Below, piece by piece: positions 46,644-57,800 of a stretch of 64,000 bases of DNA (its first letter is position 1; every line of letters starts with the position of its first letter). The DNA is taken from NCBI GenBank assembly GCA_947396885.1, contig OX377203.1, positions 496,001 to 560,000 of the forward strand, read 5' to 3'. The position numbers were made by a program, and so were the translations under genes. The notes beneath the pieces are model-generated. The model made no database searches. It saw nothing but the letters and a program-made list of their open reading frames with translations, and was not told the DNA's origin. This DNA is from Heligmosomoides polygyrus polygyrus. Taxonomy: Eukaryota; Nematoda; Chromadorea; Rhabditida; Heligmosomidae.

Positions 46644-48713
46644 ATGCGGTCCACCGAGAATCAAGTGGTGGCGATTGAAGGAAAGCGCTGCAGCTTTTGT
46701 TTCTCGTATTCGGTTTCGTCGACGGTGACCACCGTCGACGAAACATGGAAAGATGCAACCGATACGATTTTACAAGTTGCATGCTCTGAATTAGGCATGA
46801 CTAAGCCTGGACGCCGCAAGATCGAGAAGCTGGCGTGGCTGTGGACTAACGACGTAAGAGAAAAAGTCCGAGAGAAGAAAAAATTATATCACGCGTTCCT
46901 GCGCGACAAGACTGCAGACAAATGGCGTATGTACCAGGAGGCGAAGAAAGCGGCAAAGAAGGCCGTAACCGTTGCAAAAGCCGTCCATTATGATGATCTC
47001 AGCGATAAACTCGAGACGCGCGATGGTGAACGACATCTTTATCGACTTGCCAAGGTAAGCCATCGTCAGGCCAAGGACATCGAGAAATTCTTGGGCATCA
47101 ACGATGAGAATGGCCATCTACTGACGAACCGCAAGAGGGCTATGAAACGATGGCATGCCTACTTCGAGAGAATTTCGACAGAAGAGTTTGCCCATCCGCC
47201 CATCCCTTGCGTCCCTCCTAGGCACGGTCCTGTGCAGAAAATCACTGTGGAGGAGACGGAAGCGGCTTTGAAGAAGATGAAGCCAGGCAAAGCAACGGGC
47301 CCCGATAATATAGCGGCCGACCTATGGAAGTTGAGGTGCTGGAGTCCTGCTGAGTGGCTAACGAAGTTTTTCAACCAGGTTGTTACGGAAAAGAAGGCAT
47401 CTGGTAGTTGGCAGGAAAGCACGACGATCCCGATATGGAAGAAGAAGGGCAGTCCTGCGGACTGCACGAATTACCGTCCAATTCGCATGCTCTCGCACAG
47501 CATGAAAATCTTCGAGCGAATTGTAGACGGACGTATTCGCGATATCGTCCAACTTTCCACCAATCAATGTGGCTTCGTAGCGGGCAGTGGCACCATCGAT
47601 GCCATACATGCTGCTCGTCTTCTGGTAGAGAGACATCGCGAAAACCAGAAACCGCTGCACATAGCTTCTCTCGACTTAGAGAAAGCATTTGATCGTGTTC
47701 CGCGTGAAGTTATATGGTACGCCTTACGACAACACGGTGTTCCCGAAGAGCTTATTGAGTGGGTGCGCATACTTTACTCTGGTCCAAAGAGTAGTGTGCG
47801 AGCGCCAGCCGGCACATCGGCGGAGTTTCCTATCTCCGTTGGTGTTCACCAGGGCTCTGCGCTTTCCCCGCTCCTATTCATTGTCGTAATGGATGCCATT
47901 TCGAGAGACCTTCAGAAGCCTGCCCCCTGGACGCTACTGTATGCAGATGACGTAATGCTTGCAAGCGAAGAGAAGAGCGAACTCGAGCGACAAGCGCAAG
48001 CTTGGTACGACCGCTTGGCGATGTTCGGGCTCAAGCTAAACGTCAAAAAATCTGAGTACTTGACGACAGACGTAAACGAAGCCGGGTCCATTGAGATCAA
48101 TGGCACTGCGCTAGTACGAACGACAAACTTCAAGTACCTTGGATCTGCAATTGCGTCTGATGGTAGTATGACGTTCGAGGTGAACTCGCGCGTGAGAGCA
48201 GCGTGGTCCAAATGGCGCTCGATGACAGGCGTTTTATGCGACAGGAAGATACCGGAACGCCTTAAATCGAAGATCTATAGAACCATCGTCCGACCAGTAG
48301 CGATGTATGGAGCTGAGTGCTGGCCTGCAACCAAGGAGTTTGAGACTCGCCTCAGCGTAATGGAAACGAAAATGCTGCGCTGGACGGCTGGTGTTACGCG
48401 TCTGGACCGTATTCGCAACGATGAAATACGCCAGAGGTTTGGTGTCGCTCCAATTGCTGAGAAGTTGCGTGAAGCTCGCCTTCGGTGGTATGGCCACGTT
48501 CTTCGAGCTAGTGGTGACACTGTTAGGAAGATTGGCCTTAACATAGATGTGCCCGGAAAACGGCCTAAAGGGCGGCCGAAGCAGCGATGGCTTGATACGT
48601 TGCATGTGGACCTAAAGGTTGCTGGTATCCATCCCGATCAAGCATTTGATCGCGTAAAGTGGCGTCACCACACCAGAATAGCGGACCCCGCCTCGAAGCG
48701 GGACAAACGCTGA
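46644..48713 (+). CDS. RTE reverse transcriptase
   Basis: The meaningful reading begins about 46719 (STVTTVDETWKDATDT), so the MRSTENQ start is an artefact of a frameshift from the endonuclease frame near 46710. RT motifs are NYRPIRMLSHSMKIFERI, QCGFVAGSGTIDAI, IASLDLEKAFDRVPREVIW, GVHQGSALSPLLF and the catalytic LLYADDVMLAS. The C-terminal RLRWYGHVLR and RPKGRPKQRWLDT motifs are typical for RTE. The domain is intact to the stop. Codons show no breaks over 660 residues, which suggests recent activity. Confidence 0.9.
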   Translation: MRSTENQVVAIEGKRCSFCFSYSVSSTVTTVDETWKDATDTILQVACSELGMTKPGRRKIEKLAWLWTNDVREKVREKKKLYHAFLRDKTADKWRMYQEAKKAAKKAVTVAKAVHYDDLSDKLETRDGERHLYRLAKVSHRQAKDIEKFLGINDENGHLLTNRKRAMKRWHAYFERISTEEFAHPPIPCVPPRHGPVQKITVEETEAALKKMKPGKATGPDNIAADLWKLRCWSPAEWLTKFFNQVVTEKKASGSWQESTTIPIWKKKGSPADCTNYRPIRMLSHSMKIFERIVDGRIRDIVQLSTNQCGFVAGSGTIDAIHAARLLVERHRENQKPLHIASLDLEKAFDRVPREVIWYALRQHGVPEELIEWVRILYSGPKSSVRAPAGTSAEFPISVGVHQGSALSPLLFIVVMDAISRDLQKPAPWTLLYADDVMLASEEKSELERQAQAWYDRLAMFGLKLNVKKSEYLTTDVNEAGSIEINGTALVRTTNFKYLGSAIASDGSMTFEVNSRVRAAWSKWRSMTGVLCDRKIPERLKSKIYRTIVRPVAMYGAECWPATKEFETRLSVMETKMLRWTAGVTRLDRIRNDEIRQRFGVAPIAEKLREARLRWYGHVLRASGDTVRKIGLNIDVPGKRPKGRPKQRWLDTLHVDLKVAGIHPDQAFDRVKWRHHTRIADPASKRDKR

Positions 48714-49039
48714 AGAAGAAGAAGAAGAAGCTGTACAACAACTCGTCAACGGATTTATATCCGCAATCGCGTGCGTCGTCGACGAGAGATTTTTCATGCC
48801 GGTCCCTGTTCGATGAAAACACAACAGATGTATTGACGGAATAGGACAATCAAAGAGAAATGTACTAGTTCGGACCGAAAGTTCTCGCCGTTTTAGAACC
48901 TTGAATCTACTCCTGATTTGAAGCGCCCTGTCGGCACTCGCGTGTCTCCCACCCGGATCGGTTAAATCTCAGAGAAAATCGATAATATCGATCGATATTG
49001 ATTGTCTTCTCCTGCTGTGAAGGCCTTAAGTCGATGACC

Positions 49040-49460
49040 GGATCTATCCTGGTCCGGGAGGCACATAAGTAAAAAGTATTATGTGTAATAAATCCACTTA
49101 AGACTTACCGAGCCGCCTCTACGGAACAACATGGGACTAAACAAGAAAAGTCACAAAGAAAAAAAACGAAAAAATTACATTTGTTGTGGTTGTAACCAGG
49201 CAAAGTTGTGTGCCCTCCTCACCATGTTGGATCCTGGTTATAACATGTCAGCCGGCGGTCAGCACGCGACATGCCTCTATTCCGTCGCTCTTTGCCCGCC
49301 GAGACGGTTGTAAACCGCGGCGATTTTTTATTTTTTTTATGTTTGTTCGTTGGTTTTTGGTTTCTTTTAGGTTCCAACTCGTTCTCTAGGAGCCGCTCGG
49401 TCTCAGTTCATTTTGTTACCTACTTTTTAGTTATGTTGCCCCCCGGACTAGGATAGATCC
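49040..49460. mobile_element. MITE family I, copy 2, 8-bp target duplication
   Basis: CGATGACC flanks both sides (49032-49039 and 49461-49468). The ends GGATCTATCCTGGTCCGG and CCGGACTAGGATAGATCC are inverted. The body is inverted relative to 33097-33586 and carries one copy of the CATGTTATAACC unit. Confidence 0.88.
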
Positions 49461-49479
49461 CGATGACCATTTGAATCGT

Positions 49480-49582
49480 CAGGGTCGTTTGACGACGTCT
49501 TCGGCACGTCTTCTGAATCCCCAGGAACGTTGGATGACGTCTTCGGCACCCCTTCTGAGTCCTCAGGCAGGTAGAAGACGTC
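49480..49582 (+). repeat. Short tandem repeat, about 54-base unit
   Basis: GACGACGTCTTCGGCACGTCTTCTGA is followed by GATGACGTCTTCGGCACCCCTTCTGA and a degenerate third start (GTAGAAGACGTCTGG). About two and a half units. Confidence 0.6.
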
Positions 49583-49685
49583 TGGATATTTTCCGTCACT
49601 TTATGACTAATCTTCTCCTATTTTATGGGTAATTTCTGCCGCGGCGCTGATCCATAGTATGGCTTAGCGCTTACCGGCTTATTAT

Positions 49686-49985
49686 AAAGGATAAAGGATA
49701 AAGGACGGCGTTACTCAATCCCTTCTGGGATGCGCCAGCGCATTCTACTTCTACGGGATGTCGTCGAGGCGACATGAATGCGTATTTGGCCATACAATGA
49801 CTTGCGGTGGCCAGCCGATGAACAAGTCAGTGCTTTACCCTTCCCAGACAAGTCTGGTGCCAATTCACCGACCCCGGAGGGATGGAAGGCTTGGTTGGGC
49901 TGGGCGGGAAATCCGAACCAGGAACCTGGTATCGGGTGCACGCGACAGTCGCGCCTCTTCCGACTGCGCTACACGCGCCCACCGG
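49686..49985 (-). repeat. tRNA-derived SINE, copy b (fullest copy)
   Basis: Read on the minus strand it begins GTGTAGCGCAGTCGGAAGAGG, has GGTTCGGATTTCCC as B box, and ends in GTAACGCCGTCC with three TTTATCC repeats. It shows the unexpanded body lacking the inverted duplication of copy a. Confidence 0.78.
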
Positions 49986-50039
49986 CTTATTATATAGCAT
50001 AATTTTATTTACCTTTATTTATTTATTCAAATATTTATC

Positions 50040-50150
50040 TTTTGTAATTTTAATCAGATTTTCGGCGCTCAAAAGAGTTCGAAGGTTTTTCTCCAAAGAA
50101 CAACATCGTCAGCGTACCTGGCCGAAAGAATGACTTCCGTAGGTGGATAT
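50040..50150 (-). pseudogene. Reverse transcriptase fragment, degenerate
   Basis: The minus strand reads TEVILSARYADDVVLWRKTF, a YADD palm motif of a LINE-type RT, followed by a stop. Flanking frames are not clearly RT. A relic of another LINE. Confidence 0.4.
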
Positions 50151-51385
50151 TGAGCGACTGCTGAAGTTCCTTTCACGAGCCCGAGCCGACGTTCGTACAG
50201 ATTAAGCAAACAACTCCAACGGAGATGTTTGCCGAGTGCTTCGCTGCGACAGCCATTGTCATCGTCTACGTCGCCCACAACCTGATGTCGGTCTACTGTG
50301 ACCTACACAAGCGACGTTTCACACATCGAATGAAAATTTACGCCGAATTTTAATTGCTCAGCGACTCTCGAACTACCGTTTCGATATTTTCTGCTGTGCG
50401 GAGTTTTTCCAGTGAGTCAGCCTCACGTCACGCTTCTCTTCGTCTTTCGTTCCTTATCAGAGTCGACGATAAGCGGCCCGACGTTTCTTTCTAACGTGAC
50501 TTTCCCACGCTGGATCCCTTTCCACGCTGATACCCTAATTTTCGTCCAAAACAGCCACATAAAAGGTATTGATTGTCGATAGAATTGGAAGAGAACATTT
50601 CTGAAGGAAGTCGATCTCATAAGTTGGTAGACTTCGCCTCATTTCATTGATCTATAGCATAGTCAAACCAAAAAGAACTCTTCAAAACACTGATCATCTA
50701 CTAAATCAAAATATGCGTCTTCCTGATTGAAGAATACACTTTCTGAGAAGGATTAAATAACTTTTCGTTCTACACAAATTCAGTATGATTTTCTCTGAAA
50801 TGTTCAGTTCAGTGGCCAAAAGAGGTGAGCACACTGTTTGAAATTTTATGAAATTTTTATTTTTCAAGGGAAGATAAAAAAAGGGATTTCTCCAGGCAGT
50901 CGTCCAGGATTTCGTAATTTTTCTGTGGTTGACAGCGAAAATTCTGTTTGCGTAGAGTCACACACCTTCCAGCGATATAACCGAGGCCTTTGTAGAAAAC
51001 AGGCATATTCTAACTTTGCTGTTTTGAATAAGCAGTATTTACGCTATCAATCGAATTAAAATCGCAACAGCAGTGTGCATGGCGTGATCTGTTCTTTGAA
51101 CACAATAGAAACCCTCTTTTAGTCTTTTTAGTTCTGTCTTTTAGTTTTCTAGAATACACTTTAAATCACGATTTTTCCTTGAAATGTAAAATCTTTTAAA
51201 AAATTTCAAACATTCAGAGGAGCCGTAAGGTGAAACAATTACGCTTTTGACTCGGAGTGGCTCTTGAGTAATGGATTTACACTCGAAAACGAGCCGAACA
51301 GGTGCATGGAGGAAGCTGCTGAAATAGCAGATCGAAAATGTTTGCTCAGGCTCTGTCATTGCTCTGTCACTCGGAGAAAGCCTAA

Positions 51386-51518
51386 GGCCCCGTTTATACT
51401 TCGTCGCGGAGCGATGCGACGCCACGTATAGTGGCCATATTGATTGTGCGACGCGATCGATCAATTTGCCTCATTGCATGGCCGTCGCGTCGCGCCGCGA
51501 CGAAGTATAAAAAGGGCC
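51386..51518. repeat. MITE family B, copy 6, TAA duplication
   Basis: GGCCCCGTTTATACTTCGTC and its inverse with TAA at 51383-51385 and 51519-51521. Confidence 0.85.
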
Positions 51519-51831
51519 TAAAGGTTTCAGAAGCGAAAAGGATGACACTTCTCCAAGCCCATCGATACCTTTTTGGGATACCTTTTGAGTTTCTGAGAGC
51601 AATTTTTGAAGTCAAAGGCTGATTTCACTGCTCCACAACGTGTCCAGCTGTGGTATTTATTTTTTTGCTACATTTGTGTTTTTTTGTTAATTAAAAGATG
51701 TACTGTGTTGATGTGAAACAGTCAAATATGACCTACAAAACCACTCGCAACCCCCGTCTTTCGGCGCACGTTTTCCTTTTCATCACCCAACAACTCGAAA
51801 CCCTTACAGGATAGGCCTTTCTCTCTGAGCC

Positions 51832-54800
51832 ATGGTTGTCAGCGGACGTTCGTCTCAGCCTCCACCACAGCTACCTCCACGAATCAATGGCGCAGTGGCG
51901 GACGATGGCGTTCATGGCGAAAGTGAGTGCTTATCAACGCTTACAGTAATAATCAGCGAAGTATTATACAAGTGCTGTTCTCGACAGTTGAAAATTCCTG
52001 AATGAAATCTGGGAGCCTTCCCTTGACCTGCAGCTAAACCTCCACTGCTAGCGAATAATTGCCCTCTGATTTGGATCAGTTTTCCCTATATACTCTGGAG
52101 GCTACGAAGACGTTTGCTCCATTCGATGGCTTAATGGAGCAAACGTCGTGCGCTTGCGCAGCTAAGGGTCTATTCATTCTTCGCGACGGGAGCGATTGGT
52201 CAGCAACTCATATGTATCGATTTTTGCTGTTCGATCGCTCAGAAAAAATCGATACGTATGATTTACCCGGCCGACCAATCGCTCCCGTCGCCCCAGTCTC
52301 GAGGTATGAAGAGGCCCTAAGGCCTTTGTTGTACCGTCGTTCACATCGAGCGACGCCTAAAGGCCCCCACACTCTTCTGCGGCAACGCCGCGGCCCTATT
52401 CTTAACCATAGGGCAGGGACGCAGAGCTCGCCGCCGGAGGCGTCGCTGCCCTATCCTTAACCACAGCGGCGAGCGGCGTTGCCGCAGAAGTGTGTGGGGG
52501 CCTTAGGGCCTGTTCATACTTCGCGACAGCAGCGACAAGAGCGCAGCGCGCGTGGCGTGTGCGGCGTGCGTAGCACGCGGAAGTACGAACAGGGAACAGC
52601 AGCGACTTGAGCGACTGGAGCGACAACGCCGGCGCTTGAGTATGAACACTTTTCGGAGGCGCGCGCTCGGTTTCAATCGATTTGCATGTTTTGCACGGGC
52701 GACAAGTCGCTCTTGTCGCGAAGTATAAACAGGCCCTTAGGGATATGCTCTCATATCGATCGCCTTGCGCCGAGCGATCGATATGGGACCATATCATTAG
52801 GTATCGCTGGGGGTGAGCGGTGGTATAACAAAGGCCAAAAGCTACCAAGGTAGCAACGTGTTCCCACAGAACAGGACGGGTCTTCCGCAACGGTGCAGGC
52901 GCTTGATGCAGCAGGACCTCTGCAGCCTGTCCGATCAATAGATAGAGTAGCGAAGGTGGTTCCTTGTGCTCTTCACTTTCTACCGTTGACGAGCAGCTCG
53001 GCTACGTTCGTCGCTGTTTTTACGGTCCATTATCGGCTCTAACATAAGGGCAACCACATGAAAATCGATATAGACGCTAAGACTATCCATGGGAATGCCC
53101 TCCTCTGTGGCTAGCTTTAACCTTATCTTAATCCATCACAACCGTTCGCCCCTTTTTTTCAAAAACCTCTCCATATTTGGGTTTCTGCGCTCTGTTGTTC
53201 CCGACTTTCGCGTTTAAGGCCTTGTTTAATGTGCGCACGAGGCGCGGCGCGATGCCATGTGTAGTGCCCGAATTGATCAATCGCGTCGCTACTACACATG
53301 CATCGCGTCGCGCGTCGCGTGCACACTAAACAAGGGCTAAGGGTCATAATTCGCGACAGCAGCGACAAGAGCGCAGCGCGCGGAAGTATGAACAGGCGAC
53401 GGCAGGATGCGCGGGCTGCTACGCACTGCGTAGCAACCCGTGTAACACTGTCGCCGACGTCGCCGGTAACAGCGTCGCCCAAGTATAACATAGACCTAAC
53501 ATGCGTCTTTTTCAAGGGGCCGTGTTTGTCGACGCATTCTTCGCATATTTCGCGTTTGATCGCTCTTTTATTTGCATCTTCACGTTTTTCTACCGTGTTT
53601 GTCGTTCAAAATGTTCAACAAATACAACGAAGGTGATGCCATCTTTTTTCAAAGGAAAAATTGATCCCTCTCTGCTCTTTAAATCAAGCTCCAAACTATT
53701 AATTTTTCGCAAAAAAAATTGTATAAAATTTCAAGCAGCATATTTACTTACTAGAACAGGTGAATTAGAAATTTCCAAAGAAAGTCGAGCGAAATTTTCT
53801 TTGAACAAAAAAAAAAACATTCTCGGTGAGCATATGGTTTAATCCTGAAGACGCTGATTTTCATTTAGAAGATATTAAGACTGCTTTCAAAAGCACCAAA
53901 CTTGCTCAGAAGTGCTCAATTTGGCATAGAAATGGGGAAAACAGAATGTTCTCGCGGTCCCATAGCGATCGCCTTGAAATCACGAGAAACTCGTCCAGTT
54001 TGATGGTCAACGTGTCATTTCCGTGGAGATTTACTCGAAATGTTCCCGCTGCATTTTTCACTTCAAGCATTCGAGAAACCGGTGCATTTCCCACAATCAG
54101 CGCTGATCTGTCGGATGCATGAAGGCGCCTAACCAAGCGGCGCACTTCGGAATCAGCTGTCGCACTACGTCTGAATGTCTGAAGAACGGCTGCGGCGCTC
54201 AACAACATGAAACACGGCTGACGGAGACGTCGACGATCGATTCCACCGCCCCGCCGCTCTTGAACCCGTCGTCGCTGACGACGTCCGAAAGCGGTGACTA
54301 ATTCCGAATCACTGCATCGTATTCTGTCTTCCTGTTGAACGGTTGCAATATGCCAAAATCAGGTATGCACCTTACTCCTTGCTGTGGATTCGAGATATTT
54401 GGAGGATTTTTATAATATCCGCGCTTCATTTTGTATATTACTAGGCTTAACAGCGAGTCACAGTACATAGCTTTTTTTGCAATCGTGGTCAGTACCCGAC
54501 CGACCTATTTCTCTTCCATTATAACACTCGCCGATACACTTACAACCGGAAAAAAACCTGTCCGAGTTGTCCGGGTGCAACGCCCACAGCCGCGCATTCA
54601 AACATGGTTTTTTCATGGAACGCCCTTACTACAGGCTTTATACGTTGAAGCCAGAGATGAAGGACATTAGCGACGCTACGACGCTCTATGGGATTTTCTG
54701 CCCATCAGAAGCCCCCCCCCCCCCCCCCGACCCTATTTGCGCCGGAGAAGCATGCAAGGAAATATCACTAGCTGCAGCGAGTGATTAGCAGAGGGATAGG

Positions 54801-57800
54801 CAGCTCGGTCCCGTAACGATTTCCATGAATTTCACTCCGAAACTGGGGTGAATAACTCAGACGTTTTTTTTTCGGTTGTAAGTTTATCAAACGCTCATTA
54901 TAACACTAATATATTCAGCAGGAACTATTTGTGTTCGATGTGACGGACATCACGATAAGAAAAAGAACTTACTGTGAGACTGGAGACTACGTTGAAGGAG
55001 GAGGAGAAGAAGAAATGTTAAAGAAATTAGATTTCAGCAGTGTTTGATAAACTCACACCCGGAAAAAAAACCCGTCTGAGCTATTGACCGTAGTTTCGGA
55101 GTGAAATTCAGGGAAATCGTTAAGGGAACGAGTTGCCTGTCCCTCTGCTGATCAGTCGCTGCAGCTAGTAATATTTGCTTGCATGCTTCTCCAGCGCAAA
55201 TAGGGTGGGGAGGGACTTCTGATGGGCAGAAAATCCCATAGAGCATCATGGCGTCGTTAATGTCCTTCGTCCCTGGACAACGTGTAAAGCCTGTAGTAAG
55301 GGCGTTCCATGAAAAAACCATGTTTGAATCGCGCGGCTGTGGGCGTTGCACCCCGGACAACTCGTACGGGTTTTTTCGGTTGTAAGTGTATCGGCGAGTG
55401 ATTTCAGCGAGCAAATCACCCGAAATCCTTTCCAAAGATGCTATAAGTTCAGAAGCACACATATGTGCTCGACACAGTACGATCTCAGAGATAGTAAAAA
55501 AGAGTAATTCATGAAAATGTAACTGAAAAGTAGCTGACCACAGGCAAAAATAATCGATAAGATTGAAAAGGTGCTAACAATCCGTGCAAAATCCCGTCTC
55601 GTTGCGATACTTCACGCATCAGAGGCCGTATGCTCGTGTTCCCCCGTTGGGGGAAATCCGGTCAATATCAGCATATCTTATTACGCCCCAATCCCTCATC
55701 GGGAGACTAGGGGTGGACGAGCATACGGCCCCTGACAACACGTTGCGCAGTAGGGTAAGCCCTAGTTTATACTTGCGCGGCCACGCGGCGCGGCACCACG
55801 GCATCCATAGATATCGATTTTTCGCGCCGCTCGGTCGACATAGGCCCATGCACACTTCTGCGACAGCGCGGCGCGGCCATGATAAAGCATAGGGCCGCGA
55901 CGGCCGCGGCGCGACACTACGACACGTGCCGCAGGGAGGGGGCATGCACACTCTTGCGACTGTCGCGGCGGCTATCGCAGGCGACGCCGCGCTGAGTGCC
56001 GCAGGCTGGAACGGTTCAACCCATTTCTCGGGGCGCGACATCCACAGGGAGGTCGGTCTCGTTGCCTAAAACGGTGCTCTAACGCGCCCGCGCCGCGACC
56101 GCCGGATTTCGCGGAGGTAGCCGTCGCCCCACTTGCCGCGTCACGGTATCGCAGAAGTCTGCATGGGCCTTATCTATCCCAACCATCGTGCCGCGCCGCC
56201 CAGCGGCGCAAGTATAAACTGGGGCTAATGCGCTGGCTCTTGCGCGATTGATCCTCAATTTAACGGTTCGGTCTCCGTGCAAGTCAACTAAGCTTTCTAC
56301 CCTTCTGGGATCAAAGAATTGGTACTGTGCTTGTTCGGAAAAGATAAAGCACTCACATATTCATCATGCGGGCGCGTGTAGCGCAGTCGGAGGAGGCGCC
56401 GGCTGTCTCGTGCATTCCGATTCAAGGTTCCTGCCTCGGATTTCCTTGGCCAACCAAGCCTTCTATCTCTCCGGGGTCGCAGATTCCAATTACAAATTAG
56501 TGATCACCTGGGCCAGATTCATCAACCGCTCACCGGTCGGTATATCGGTTATCGTATCCGTATCTTTATATCTCTGTATCTGTGTGCATCATTCACTACG
56601 TAGGCCGATTTGGTGAATCCGCGGTGAGATGATACCGGCGGTAGCGTTCACTAATCTGGCTCCTGAACAAAAAATAGATAAATCGCCTTTCTTTCTTACA
56701 TTTTTTTCAATCATTGTACATGTCTTTATGTTCGCACTATTGTCATCCGTTTATTGGCCCCGTTTATACTTCGTCGCGGCGCGACACGACGCCACATATA
56801 GTGGCCTTATTGATTGTCGACGCGATCGATCAATTTGGCCCCATTGCGTGGCCATCGCGTCGCGCCGCGACGAAGTATAAACGAGGCCTTATATGCAGTT
56901 ATTTCCGTTTCATTTTCATTTCTTGCAGCTTTTTCAAAATTACCTAGGAGAAAAGATGTGTTATGGCGCAAAAATTGCTACACAACAGCTGTTCGCACAG
57001 CTCTTGTTTTTGTTCTACAATTTTTGTTTTATTCGCTCCTTCAAATTGTCAACCCTCCTCCTTCCAGACACGACATTCTCCGTGTCGGCTGCGAAGGCGT
57101 TTTTCGAAGCGGCGAAGCGGCCCGAGGTGCGTCAGGCCGCTGTCGCCGCCGCCAAGAATCCATTCGTTCGCGACGTGGCCAAGTCGGCCGCCAAGAATCC
57201 GGAGACTCGGAATCAGCTGATAGCTGCGCTCGAGAAGCAGTACGGCTCCAAGGGCGGCGACACAAGGTTGGGTCGTTACACGCTTTTCCGTAAGCCCTAG
57301 TTTATACTTGCGGCGCGGCATCATGATCGCCAAAGATATCGATTTCTCGCGCCGCCCGGTCGATATCTATCCCGACCATCGTGCCGCGCCGCACAGCGGC
57401 GGAAGTATACTCGCGTCTAAAGCGACATGGTAGTGACGAGTTTTCCGGGACGGGTTGGACGAGTTTTCGCACAGTATGCGGGCGATCGTCGCGGGACCGA
57501 CTGGCGGCGGCCACGCGATCGCAGCCAACCGATGCCTCGTCGGGCTGAACTGTTCCGCGACTCGATCGAGGGTGGGAGCACAATACAAGGTTTACACACA
57601 TATAAGACCTTCCATCTCGGGAGGTAACACCAAGTGTACCTATGGCCCATAGGCTCCACCAAGAGAAGAATAATAGTTTTAAGTGCGGACTAAAAGCAGT
57701 AGGATACTTCTGCTAATACCATTCTCCGACGTTCTTAAGTTCCTTTGTTGTTTTTGGACTTGCAGACGGAAACGAAAAAACCTTCATCAATAAACTATTA

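Larger units (their letters stand above)
45781..48729 (+). mobile_element. RTE-clade non-LTR retrotransposon
   Basis: An apurinic-type endonuclease (45781-46614 region) is followed by reverse transcriptase and an RTE-type C-terminus, ending in TGA at 48711-48713 and a short (GAA)n run. This compact layout with almost no 3'UTR is typical of RTE/BovB elements. The 5' end is not resolved. The copy has one in-frame stop and one frameshift only, so it is young. It lies between the guanylate cyclase and the gene starting at 51832. Confidence 0.92.
52321..52836. mobile_element. MITE family E, copy 2, holding two nested MITEs
   Basis: The arms GGCCTTTGTTGTACCGTCG and its inverse (ending ACAAAGGCC at 52836) match the family E copy at 38464-38736. 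At the same internal TAA where B is inserted in copy 1, this copy holds family D (52361-52502) followed directly by family A (52506-52736), sharing TTA. The inner TATGCTCTCATATCGATC hairpin (52741-52799) is native to E. Confidence 0.88.

Noticed and set aside
47159..48605. Minus-strand open frames of about 100 codons
   Set aside because: Antisense to the RTE reverse transcriptase, whose frame and motifs are clear.
49900..49985. tRNA gene suggested by A-box and B-box-like sequences
   Set aside because: No closed cloverleaf can be drawn, and the same sequence recurs as the head of a SINE with a TTTATCC tail.
25178..57415. CRISPR-like array from the many recurring palindromic units
   Set aside because: Units are dispersed over 30 kb, flanked by transposon-type target duplications, and have no regular spacers; the DNA is eukaryotic.
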